Shown: one piece after another, positions 1 to 11,300 of the stretch
Numbering within the stretch: position 1 is the first letter of the stretch
Layout: each line of letters starts with the position of its first letter
NCBI GenBank assembly: GCA_947561715.1
Contig: OX387205.1
Span: 8,871,001 to 8,935,000 of the forward strand
Reading direction: 5' to 3'
Origin: Ascidia mentula
Lineage: Eukaryota > Chordata > Ascidiacea > Phlebobranchia > Ascidiidae
Length of the DNA: 64,000 nucleotides
Notes under the pieces: model-generated
Database searches by the model: none
Told to the model about the DNA's origin: nothing
The model's input: only the letters and a program-made list of their open reading frames with translations
Position numbers and translations under genes: made by a program

Positions 1-597
1 CGATGAGTAGTCTGCAAAATACAACGTGGTGTGACACATACCCTCAAATATTAGCATATATTCCACTAAATTTTGTATTTTCTTGAAAAGTTATTTTGAT
101 CTGCAGCTGAAAGTGGCTAAGAGAAAATTTTCAACAAACTTGGACCAGATTTCTTTGTGGGAGTTTTTCCCAAAAAAATATTTTACGGTTTTCAGTTTGC
201 AATAATACGTATTGTTTTGATTTAGTTAAAATGGGTCAGAGAAACTTTAAGGTTTGGATTTTACAAATTTCAAACGAATAGTGGTTACTTGTACGTTATC
301 ACTGTTGTTTTAAATGTTACGCAGGAAGCGTGAAAAGGGCTAGAATAAGTAGGCTAACAATAACTTCTATGTCGGGTTATGACCGATATGGGGGCTTGTG
401 TAACACATTCCCCTGCAACAGGAAGTTAATGACGACGCAGTTCATGATTTCCTTGACAAAATCGAAAATTACGCATGCAGTCGAAACGAACAATTTCACC
501 ATTTTTCGAGTGCCAAGTGGAATTGTACGTAGTTTGATGACATATTATGACGTAGCAGAGTAATGATGGATGTGATTTAGGTAGGAACAGGATGTCA
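1..597. repeat. Direct repeat copy A, partial integrin-alpha intron and exon edge
   Basis: This block matches 5510-6112 with only scattered differences and small indels, in the same orientation. In copy B it covers the 3' edge of the second coding exon's acceptor side and much of intron 1 of the minus-strand integrin-alpha-like gene. The first 11 bases here therefore correspond to the start of that exon, and the match probably continues left of the window. Similarity stops at about 597, where a ~180-bp tandem repeat begins. I found no signal-peptide exon for this copy between here and PDCD5, so it is either part of a paralogous gene lying to the left or a partial duplicate. Confidence 0.85.
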
Positions 598-1030
598 CGC
601 GGTTAAATGTGACGTACCCCTATAGCAAAACACGCAAAATCGCCTGTGTTTGAAGTCATTCTGATGGAGTACCTGGGATTTGTACCGATTTTAATTACTT
701 TCCCGTTAATCAGCACTAGATACTTGACAGATGCAGAGATTTAAAAAAAATTATAGGGGGCGGAAAGTAGTTTGGCACGCCGTTGAATGTGACGTACCCC
801 CACTTAGCAAAACACGCAAAATCGCCTGTGTTTGAAGTGATGCTAATGGAATACCTGGGATTTGTACCGATTTTAATTACTTTCCCGTTAATAAGCACTA
901 GATACTTGACAGATGCAGAGATTTTAAAAAATTTATAGGGGGCGGAAAGTAGTTTGGCACGCGGTTGAATGTGACGTATACCCCCCTTAGTGATATACGT
1001 AAAATCGATGATGTTTGTAGCCCCTCTGAT
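598..1030. repeat. Tandem repeat, period about 180 bp, roughly 2.4 copies
   Basis: The string AATGTGACGTACCCC recurs near 606, 785 and (slightly altered) 965. Between these points the unit repeats closely, including CGCAAAATCGCCTGTGTTTG, TTTCCCGTTAAT and GGGGGCGGAAAGTAGTTTGG. The third copy decays after about 1030. It starts where the direct repeat ends and lies just upstream of PDCD5. No coding potential is visible. Confidence 0.85.
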
Positions 1031-1344
1031 ATAAAATGTGGGATTTGCTGCCAGTAATTTGTGTGTACTAACCGTTCAGTTTGATTTTGGTTGAAATAAT
1101 TAGACGTACTGTGATTTATAGGCAGAACAAACACGTTTGTATCTTATAAACCATCTCGTGAAATGATGATCATTGATGCGGAACTCTTTTTTCGATGAAA
1201 CATATTCGGAGTCTGCCAGGATGACAATAGTTTGAACTGATAGTAAGAAAATATCACAGAGAATAACAGTTAACGGAACGTTGCTCAAGGCCAAAAAAAC
1301 AGGAAGAAAGCAAATGCACCTTACATATATAAAATCCATGAAAA

Positions 1345-2179
1345 ATGGCAGACGAAAAATTGTCAGCGTTCCGTGCTCAACGCATGCAGGTACTACAATC
1401 GCAATATAGGGTTTGTTTTAATGTTTATTACTTAATGTTGCCTTTGTGGTCCATGTTTATTTTATAACGTATATTACTGAAATTTTAACATATGGCTAAC
1501 AATACAGTTAAGTCCCACCTACAATGTCTATCGTTGCAATGACTTCGTTGGTAAAAATTACTTCAGTCAAAATGACTTTTCTTAAAAGGCATATTTATTT
1601 CAGGGAGCAAATCCAGAACAACAAAAACAGAAACAGGAAGCCATGCAAAGGTATGATTTCAGTATAATGTGTGTTGCTGTTTGTAATTAAATTGTGTTCA
1701 TGTTTTGTAATTAAAAAGACAACAGGAGGTGGTCAACGGAATGCTATCCCAGATTCTAAGTCAAGATGCAAGAGCAAGATGTGAGTGCTTTATTATACAA
1801 TGGGTATTTAATTCTTAATGGTGTCATGAATCTGTGTCATATTTCTTTTACAGTAAACAGCATTGCGTTAGTAAAACCTGAAAAGGCCAAGCAAATAGAA
1901 GCAATTTTGGTTCAAATGGCGCAAAGGGGACAAATTGGAGAAAAGGTTTAGTATGTTTTATTTTAACATCTCTGAACTTCTGTGCCCTTTACTTAGAGTA
2001 AAACTGTTATTTTAGATGTCTGAACCACAGCTTATCGGTTTGTTGGAGCAAGTCAGCAACAAACAATCTAAAACCACTGTTAAGGTTCGTGTGACTCAAA
2101 GTTAATTTAGTTACTTACTTAACTGTATTTTTCTTGTTAGTTTGAAAGGCGGAGAGTGATGGATTCTGATTCTGACTGA
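1345..2179 (+). CDS. PDCD5: Programmed cell death protein 5 (PDCD5/TFAR19 family)
   Basis: There are six exons: 1345-1389, 1604-1650, 1719-1780, 1854-1945, 2016-2084 and 2141-2179. All phases agree and give 117 aa (the human protein is 125 aa, from memory). The protein starts MADEKLSAFRAQRMQ. It contains the family core LSQDARARLNSIALVKPEKA, then VQMAQRGQIGEK and SEPQLIGLLEQVS, and ends in FERRRVMDSDSD. This matches the PDCD5 three-helix core and acidic C-terminus. The family is conserved in eukaryotes and archaea as a DNA-binding-domain fold; in animals it is linked to apoptosis and to modulation of the TIP60 acetyltransferase and the CCT chaperonin. It is convergent with the integrin-like gene; an ATTAAA near 2594 may be its polyadenylation signal. 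Confidence 0.95.
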
Positions 2180-2650
2180 AACTCTTTATTTGAAGTTTCT
2201 TTTACAATACTATTGAAAGCAGTGTTTTCCTGAGGTTCAGAGGCTTAACACACACAAGCAAAAACAAGAAATTGCATGTTAATGTCTATCTATTTTGTGG
2301 ATAATTTCTTTTAATCTGTGTTTGGTATCATGGCCAAAAGTCCTCAGCAGCATTTTATTTGAAGTGAATTTTTCACTTCTTTTCCTTTAAATCTTCACAC
2401 AGTTAAATGGGATCTACCTGAAAACATATATGATGATGAAAAAAGATTGCTTTGATTGTGCAGTAACTTATCTGGATGTTAAAAGAGGCACAGGCTTCCT
2501 TTTGATATTGTTTGCAACTTCTTGCATGTGTGTGCTATTACTGTCAGTACTACGCATGGGGCATTCTGGATGTATCCGTTTTCACTAAATGTGTCATTAA
2601 ATTAAAAAAAAAATTATTATATGTACGTGTGATGTGAGTTGACAAAAGAT

Positions 2651-2656
2651 TTTATT
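2651..2656 (-). terminator. Candidate polyadenylation signal of the integrin-like gene
   Basis: The minus strand reads AATAAA here, about 240 bases past the stop codon at 2894. It supports the reading that the minus-strand transcript ends here and does not continue into further propeller, thigh and calf exons. Confidence 0.5.
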
Positions 2657-2893
2657 GACATACAAATTACACCAAGTTTACATAAATCTTCCACAAACGT
2701 CTTGAAATCTGAATGTCCTCCTAAAATTCCTTTCATTCCTGCAATGTGGTATTTTTTTGTTTTATGATATTTTTATTGGTGTAACACAGTATATACTTCA
2801 CTGATTTTTGTAAAATGATATAACCACCGCATGGATTATCGTAGAAAATAACTCCACTAATAATATTTTATCAATTTTATTGAAAAACAGTAC

Positions 2894-5800
2894 TCACCGA
2901 AACGTGAACCGCTGATCTTGATTCCTTTTTTGTTCTTGATACTTGGCCTGACTATCAAAGCACCCCATGCGCCACAAGCATTTCACGACCCAGCAATCGT
3001 ACACAGTCAGTCATACGCACACACACAGCATAAGCTCTGATCTTTCTAAAGTTTTCTATGTACTTACCCCTTGCGTGCTGTAATGGATTGAAGAGCCGTA
3101 CTCTCCCATTTCCACATCAAAAGAGCTGCTGCTATTGACCGCAACGTCGCCTAGCAACAATACAAACAAAATATTTGATTTAATTTTCTTGGTAGTTAAT
3201 CGGTGTCAATATTTGGGTAATAACTTAAAATCGCATACCTACTTGTCTCAGGAATGTAAACTATTAAGTAAGAAACTATGACGAAGTAAAAACAAACCAC
3301 ACAAATGTATCACCTTCAAGACTAAGCTTTCTGATTTCAGTTCGAAGTGAACCAACCACACTGTCAAGATCGGTAAAGTTTGATACGTAATAAACTCGGT
3401 CGTTGGAATTTGTTCCTGTTGCAATCGTCTGCAAACAATTGGGTCATAGTAAGTTCACGCAGTGCATCCAGTTTTAACAGAAAAACAATCATTTTAACAT
3501 TCCGCCTACCTTAAGTTCGTTGACGTCAGCATCCCCCACCCCAACTGCGAATGTTGTGATACCGAGAGAACGCACGTAGTTAGTCGTATCCTTCAAATAT
3601 TTATGGTCCGTCGATCTACGAGCATATTATTGTTAGCAAGCAACACATCCCTTGGCACGGGGATGCGCTCCAATTACTTACGCCCCATCGGTGAGAAGAA
3701 CCAACACCTTTGCGACGGATGGATCGTCAAAACGATTGGAAAGCATGAAGTTTTTCACTGTTATGTTAAGCGCCTTTGACGTATCAGTTTGAGATCGAAA
3801 CCAAAACATTCCGTCAACTTTGTCCTGGAAATTTTTGGATAAGTTGTGATAAATGAAGGGACAAAATATTTCAAATGAAATATATAGGCTACTACCGAAT
3901 GCAAAAAAAGGATAATTTGGATTTGATGTTTTTTTGCATTAAGATTTGCCTTTTGTTGACGGTATACATTTTTTTCCTTGTTTTGTTAAAAAATGTTCTT
4001 TGATATATCTTATTTGAGAATAAATACAGCAGTGCAAATTTGATGTTGTACAGGTGTTTAACAGTATTTTACTTACGTTAAAACAAATGTGATCCCGGCA
4101 TTCACCAAGTTTAACGTACGTTTTGATGGCACTCTGTTTCAAGTCGTCTCTGCAAGCAATAACCTTTTAATATTGATCAGTGTACGATTTCTATCAAGCT
4201 ATATGCAAACCAACTGCATTTAAAAATAAAACGAATTCTTTTACAAGTTAATTCTTTCGACGTTATAACGTTTGGTTGAATTTTACAAAAGGCACTTACT
4301 GGGATTTATAATACTTTGAATATTCGATTACACCGACTTGAGTGTTCCCGCTACCCAACTCAAAGTTGGATACAACATCTTTAGTCCATGCTTGAATTCG
4401 TCGAAAGTTGGTCATTCCAACTGAGTAAGATCCATCAAGGAGCAGAAACAAGTCAATTTTCAGTACCGAACATGCTGCGCAAAAAAGGCTACACGATAAT
4501 CTTACATGAACAAAAACTGGGCCCAAAATTTTATTGCACAATGCTGGTTTGTATTCCTTGTAGGCCTACTATAAACTCTTGTTGGTGATTATGAATTTCA
4601 AGCATATTTTGACTTGAATTTGTTTTTGAAAAAAAACTTTTGTCTGCGAGTATATGTAAATTTTTAACGATAACCAAAATTATTTGCAGTATTCTGCTTT
4701 CAATATCTTACTTGTGCCGGATGTTTTTTGATCAGTTAGCCATCCAGAATTCACACGATTGTAACAATAACCGGGCATGTAATTGGCAGATGTACAATGT
4801 TGCACTTTGGCCGGGGAGCATGCCTAAAACACGAACAATTGCATTTGTGATATTGTGCCAAAAATAGTTTCGTCATCGAGTTGCTGTTACATGTACAACG
4901 ACCCGTTACAACAAAAATCTCACAAAAGTACTTTTTTGTAGGGTTCATTTGTTCGCCCACATTTGATTAAAGTCTACTGCTGAATTTTGAAAGCTTGTAT
5001 AATGTGAAGAAAAGTGGCGGAGAAGCACCATATGAAAAGTAACCACTTACATTTGATAGGCACCCTAGACCTAAACAACAAAAATATATCGATCCTCACT
5101 TACCGCCAGAGCTCCACTTGGACTTCTGCCTATGATTTGCCCGAAAGAATCTCCAGGTGTAGAACTTGGGTTGCTGATCGATGCACAGTTGCTGTTCGAA
5201 GTATTTGTTGTTGAAAATAGAGATGTTGCGCCGCAGTTAAAAATTCCACCCTTGGCTGCGATAAAAGTAATTAAGTTCATTTGGAAAAAAAGCTTCTTGT
5301 GCGTCATGCGTTTTACAACCTTTCTTACATCTCGACAAACTTATAGCCTATTTTTTATTGAAGAAAATTTGTTTTCTGTACATTCCGACACATAAGTCGC
5401 ATGCATAGTTGTTTGTACAAATATTCGTAAAGTGTACCAGGCGTTGGTGAACTGCTATTTGATGCAGCTTGCAATATCAGATTTTCAGCGTCAACCACTT
5501 TTGGGGCTCCGATGAGTAGTCTGCAAAATACAACGTGGTGTGACACATACCCTCAAATATTAGCATACATTCCACTAAATTTTGTATTTTCTTGAAAAGT
5601 TATTTTGATCTGCAGCTGAAAGTGGCTAAGAGAAAATTTTCAACAAACTTGGACCAGATTTCTTTGTGGGAGTTTTTCCCAAAAAAATATTTTACAGTTT
5701 TCAGTTTGCAATAATACGTATTGTTTTGATTTAGTTAAAATGGGTCAGAGAAACTTTAAGGTTTGGATTTTACAAATTTCAAACGAATAGTGGTTACTTG

Positions 5801-6521
5801 TACGTTATCACTTGTTTTAAATGTTACGCAGGAAGCGTGAGAAGGGCTAGAATAAGTAGGCTAACAATAACTTCTATGTCGTGTTATGAGCGATATGGGG
5901 GCTTGTGTAACACTAACACACATTCCTCTGCAACAGGAAGTTGATGACGACGCAGTTTATGATTTCCTCTACAACATCGAAAATTACACAAGCAGTCGAA
6001 ACGAACAATTTCACCATTTTTCGAGTGCCAAGTGGAATTGTACGTAGTTTGATGACATATTATGACGTAGCAGAGAAATGATGGATGTGATCTAGCTAGG
6101 AACAGGATGTCATTAAACGTCCTTAATGTGTATGCCTTGACTTGGATGAACGAAAGATGGATGATGTATATACATATAAATTGTAGCTGAAAATAATATT
6201 TAGTTTCGCAAATGTGATAAGGTTGATTAGTGCGATGTCCAATTTTTACTGAAGATTCGTTGCATAAACGTCCGTATAAAATGTTTTGGGAAGGTTAGGG
6301 CGATTCTGTGGCAATCCCATGATTTAATTAATGCTTATTAAAATACTTTAAACATACTTTGATTTATCAACAAGTATCTTGTATCCAAAATATGCTGGCA
6401 CATCGGCGCCTTGTGGGTAAGGACTTGGCGGGTGTACTTCAGCTTTTTGACTTGGCGAAACATTAAAAGCAATTCCATAGTGAATTAGTACCAAGAAAAT
6501 AGCGAACGCTTGATGCATCAT
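2894..6521 (-). CDS. Integrin alpha-like protein with I (VWA) domain, truncated after the I domain
   Basis: Exons on the minus strand start at ATG 6521 with a signal peptide (MMHQAFAIFLVLIHYG), then the mature integrin start (FNVSPS), YFGYKILVDKS, and RLLIGAPK with GGIFNCG, typical of the first propeller blade. A Cys-rich linker (near 4690-4810) leads to the I domain. Its metal site looks complete: DGSYS (about 4460), a Thr in WFRSQTDTSKAL (about 3790) and LTDG (about 3690). Then come FAVGVGDADVNEL, YYVSNFTDL and LRTEIRKLSLEG, followed by FDVEMGEYGSSIHYS, where family members re-enter the propeller. Here the next exon reads AKYQEQKRNQDQRFTFR and stops. The total is roughly 430 aa against 1,100 or more for full integrins, with no transmembrane segment. 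Last-exon splicing is the least certain part; a different acceptor could change the tail. Confidence 0.8.
5510..6112. repeat. Direct repeat copy B, intron 1 of the integrin-like gene
   Basis: This is the counterpart of 1-597. It begins inside the exon encoding RLLIGAPK and runs through its acceptor into the intron separating it from the signal-peptide exon (6358-6521). Near identity in intron sequence indicates a recent duplication or gene conversion. Confidence 0.85.
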
Positions 6522-8396
6522 TCGCCCTTTGTATGCAGATGAACCTTTCTTTAAATTTGTTTCCCTTTCGTTTTGTAGTTTTCTTTAACAGTAAACAATA
6601 CACTGTAATAGATTAGCAGCCTAACTGTTGACAAAAACAGTTCTTAAAAAACGACAAGATTATTTTAGGCTTTTGCGTCACTAAAAATCTAGACTCTCCA
6701 CTTGTTACCACTTTCTACACATTTTTGATGATACAAAACTGAACGTAGACTACAAACATTACATCAGATTATCAACTCTCCATTTTGGTTCTTTCAAAGA
6801 GCTGTCTAACAGATTGATTTAAAAAGGCTTTACTCAGCTACTTCCAATTTGGTTTTGATGTTTTTCCCAAAAACACTGATTTCTGCTATAAACTTTTTCT
6901 CAGTTAGCTAACTGACAACTGGTATTGAGTGAGACAAATATCTGACTATTGACCTTCTAAAACTACTAAAAAGGTCTGACTGTGGATTTCAGACAGACGG
7001 CACCATGCATCGCCCCAAAATAAAAACACCACACTCGTAATCATGTAATTTCGTGTAATGAGCACGCTTCATCGTCACGGATTTTTTTTATTTTTACACC
7101 CAGACGATTATTGACGCTTCCTCGTAGGCTAGTCGGAGAAAATTCAAAAATTGCACACGAACTTTTTCCAGTACGCGGTTATAACGTTATTTGTGCTCAC
7201 CGATGCAATACTCAGTGGTTTCCTTTTTTACTGTTTCAAGTTGATTTTCTTTGGTGACTGCTGGCCAATCATATTATATAGTTAAATCACATTTTTAGCC
7301 GCCATTTGTTTCAGAAGGTATGAGCGCACTGAAGCAAAAGTGGTTAAATTACTATAGAGGTTTAAATTTTGCATGTACGTCGTGAAATGCAGAACACTGA
7401 ACAGTGGTTTCGTGAAACTAACATGACGTACATTAAAATTATATGACAAAAATATGCAAAGGTGTTCACAAGCAATTGTGCAAGTAAAATTATCATGAAC
7501 GGAAGCCATTTACATGCCGTGATGACGTAGCGCGTGACAAGCTGAAATTAACACAGGGTTAATCATGATCCTTGGCCAAAAAAATAAGCACGCTTACTGA
7601 ATTTTTGATTATTTCAGTCACTTTGGCCTACTTTGAAGGCTATTATTAATTTCGTCAAAACTTTTTTGGAGACATTGGTGTGTCTAAAAATATACATCAT
7701 GATTGCGTCAAATAACTTACGATTTGATCAAAATAATTACGATTACAGAAAAATAAGAACGCAAATCAATCTGATTTTGTGTTTTTTGGTACTTTTGAAA
7801 AAAGCACATTGGCGACCCAGCATTTGAGCAATGTAGGGTTACCAATCAAAGGCAGAACAAAATTTGTGCACATTAACGTTATTTTCCTAACTACACAAAG
7901 CATCGAAGATTTCTAAAAACTTATTGGTTAAAATCAAAAAGCTCATCAAAATTAGCCCACCATCAATATCGTGGGATCTATTGAAAATATACAATAAAAA
8001 AGATTTTGCCAACTTCACTATACATGATTTGTGGTCTTCTAATGTAGTGTTCCCATGCGCACAAACACTTGATGAACATTAAAAATACGATAAACCACAA
8101 TACAACAAGACTATAGACATGGAGTGGCGAGAATGTATCCGAAGTTCGTGTTTACCTTGAGCATTGTTGCATCCTTTGGGGTGGGAAAATGGAGAAAATT
8201 ACTGACCAAATGTGAATACTTTAGCATTTTTGCAGTCAGTATTTTGTCAACATTTTGACCGTTGGTCTCTATAAAAGTGTTCACACTCATAGTATTTCTA
8301 TGTTTCAAAGTCCCCGTTGCGTTCACTCTGATGTCACGCAGTGAAGTAAGTTATTGATTGTAAGTAAGACATATACAAATATCTGTCTTGTGGGTG
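6522..8396. other. Intergenic, no gene seen
   Basis: This lies between the divergently transcribed integrin-like gene (-) and ABHD16A (+), so it should hold both promoters. The open frames here are short, lack splice-supported partners and have no recognisable protein. I see no RNA gene or clear repeat. Confidence 0.6.
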
Positions 8397-11300
8397 ATGG
8401 GATCTTATTTTCAACGCATTTTTCTTCTACTTTTCGGTCCCACTGTGTACCGTGTACATAAACCTCCAAATGGACGCCAGGTGTGTTAATTTGAACATTC
8501 TGAAATCTTTCTTTGGTCTACCTTACCCATTTCTGCTAAATATTTTTTTTTTAATTTTTAAATCTGATCAAACAGAATATAATAAGTATCACTTATAGTT
8601 TTAAACACAACAACTCTAATGTGTAAAGAATGATCACATAAATTTACAAACTGTATAACTTGTTATAGGTTGTATTTATAATAATTGGTCTTGCATTATT
8701 TTAACAGGCGTATGATTTTCCTATGAATCCATTTATGGAAAAAAGTCAATATGCATTAAAAATCGCCGCAATATCAAAACAAGTTGCTTGGTTTACTTCT
8801 CCTGTTTGGTCGATTTTCTTCTATAGAAGAGGTAATTTTTTGCAAAATTATCTGGTTTTATTTGCAATTGGTGCTTTGTCATGACGAAAAGGCAATATAC
8901 TTAATTTATTTCAGGATACTTTAGCATTGAATCAGCATTTGAAACCACAAAACTGGTTGGCTACACAGCATTTACACTCTTTTTTGTGCTTGTAATCAGA
9001 GGTAAATCTTCAGTTTTGCCTCTTGGCAAATTATCGAGAAATTAACAATCTTAATGTGCAGCCTTTGGTCGCCAAAGATGTCCAGAATATATGTCCTTTT
9101 TGGATATTCTAGAAATGGTTAGGAAAAATCCGAAGGATCGCCAAATTAAGGTTTACCATAGATCATAAATGTTAAAAATAATTTTGTCATGATGGCTAAT
9201 TTGTGACTGAATCGTATCTGATATATTATTCTGAACAAAGCATATTTTGCTTCCTGCAGAAAACACTGAGAGCTTATGATTTTGATTTTCACTATTGGCC
9301 GGTTGACTTTCGCTTTGATGAAGTCGAACACAAAAAACAACACAGTGCCTCTACATTCTGGGGTAGAGCATGCAACAGCGACCCAGGTTTAATCAAAACC
9401 ACCTTCATTAGCATTCCTAAAGAAATCACTGCCTATGTGATTGCCCACACAATCGGAATTGGACTTATGTATCCTGGGTCTATGGTAACAATGGGAATGA
9501 TGTTAGGTATAAAGCTGAAAGTTAGTTACAGAGTCTTATTAACTAGAGTGCTAACATGTTGCTTTTGTTATAGAACCTGCACTCAGGCAAAGTAGAAACA
9601 AAGTGGTTGAGGAGGTTAGAAAAATTGTTTTTTGTATCATTTATTTTTCAATCATTGTAATCTTTTTCGGTCTATATTTATTTATTTTGTAAACATTGCA
9701 TTGATGCGCTATCGCCCTGATGTATTTTTGTTGCACACAAATATTTTCTAACAAATTAAATGAGTTTTAAACCACACTGTTAATATTTCTACTGGAAATA
9801 AAACATGGATTTTGCAGCAAAATGGTTTGAGAGCAAAACTTCTTGCTTCCGATGGCAATAAGATTGACACAATGTTTTTGGATCGAAGAGCTAGGTAAAT
9901 ATATTTACTATTTAAAGAAAACACCCAAACTAAACAATGTTATTTTTAAGTGTTTTAATGGTTGTTACAGAGATCACCCAAAGCGCTATGAGCAAGATAG
10001 CAGCAGTCCATATTTGCCAGGTACCCATGGCAACACACTTGTGGTGTGTTGTGAAGGCAATGCTGGGTTTTATGAAGTGGGGTGCATGTGTACACCCACC
10101 CAGTTGGGGTATTCAGTTCTTGGTTGGAACCATCCTGGGTTTGCAGGAAGCACTGTGAGTTATTGCACAACCAAGCAAGTCTTTATTGACCAGTTTGACT
10201 TATGTGTTTCTGTAAATCATTGCAAATCTACATTTTGTTTTTACACTTTTTGTGAGCTAGCACATTTGAAAGCATGCATTTGAGTGTGCTTGGCAAAACA
10301 CTTGGCGTTCTTAACCATATTTATAACATGGAAACAACCCTAGGTATCAATGGGCATTTAAATATTTGCACTATCTGTAAAAATACAAACTACCAAGTGA
10401 TTAATTTTTTTATCAACCTTGGAAGATTTATTATGTGAAATTTTGCAGGGTAAACCCTTTCCGGAGGCGGAAAGAAATGCAATAGATGTTGTGATGCAAT
10501 ATGCTATTCATAGGTTGGGATTTCAACCAGAAAACATACTATTGTTTGGATGGTCAATCGGTATGATATACTAGTGATCGATTTTTAACCAGATATTGAC
10601 AAGTTACACGTTCTCATTAGGTTGCTTTAGTGTCATCAATGCTGCCAACATGTATCCAGAGGTGCAGGGAATTATTTTGGACTCCACTTTTTATGATGTT
10701 ATGCCATTTGCAAAAAACTTTATGCCAGAGAGTTTAAGTAAGTGGGTCATGGTTCAATTCTGCTTAAGTCTGTTGATTATGGTAAAGGTGTGTTTTATAT
10801 GTGTCAGTGATATCAATGGTTAATATTCTGTAACAACTTACCATGGTTTTCAATACAAACTAAATAGCCAATGCAATAGTCGAGAATTTCATGCTACTGA
10901 CGTTTTGATTGTTGTAGAACGATTGTTGAAGATTTACAAAATCGTCATGGTTTGCTTTGTTACAATTTGGGATTACTGCGTTAAGTAAAATAACTTGTGA
11001 ACAAAAGATATATATCTGTATGAGTTCGGTACTTAAATTGGCATGTATGTTCTACTGTGTATCGCCGGTGTCACAAGGCCACTAACAATGCATTGCAATT
11101 CTCAGGTTCTCTGGTGACTTACACGGTGCGCAACTATCTAAACTTACACAACAGTGAAAATCTGAAAAAGTATACTGGCCCCGTGTCTTTTATCAGAAGA
11201 ACAAGCGATGAAGTTATGAACATTGGTAAGAAGTAATAAAGAAACATCCTGGCTATTATATAGCTGTTTTCTAAAGGGCCTAACCAAAGGCGTCGATTTT

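Noticed and set aside
1100-1339. Hydrophobic minus-strand frame considered as a signal-peptide exon for the left integrin copy
   Set aside because: No similarity to the signal-peptide exon at 6358-6521, and it lies in the PDCD5 promoter region.
7282-8326. Several 60-75 codon frames between the integrin-like gene and ABHD16A
   Set aside because: Typical chance frames of AT-rich sequence; no domain, no splice partners.
9203-9595. 130-codon frame considered as a separate gene
   Set aside because: It is an ABHD16A exon plus flanking intron read-through; only the middle part encodes the conserved sequence.
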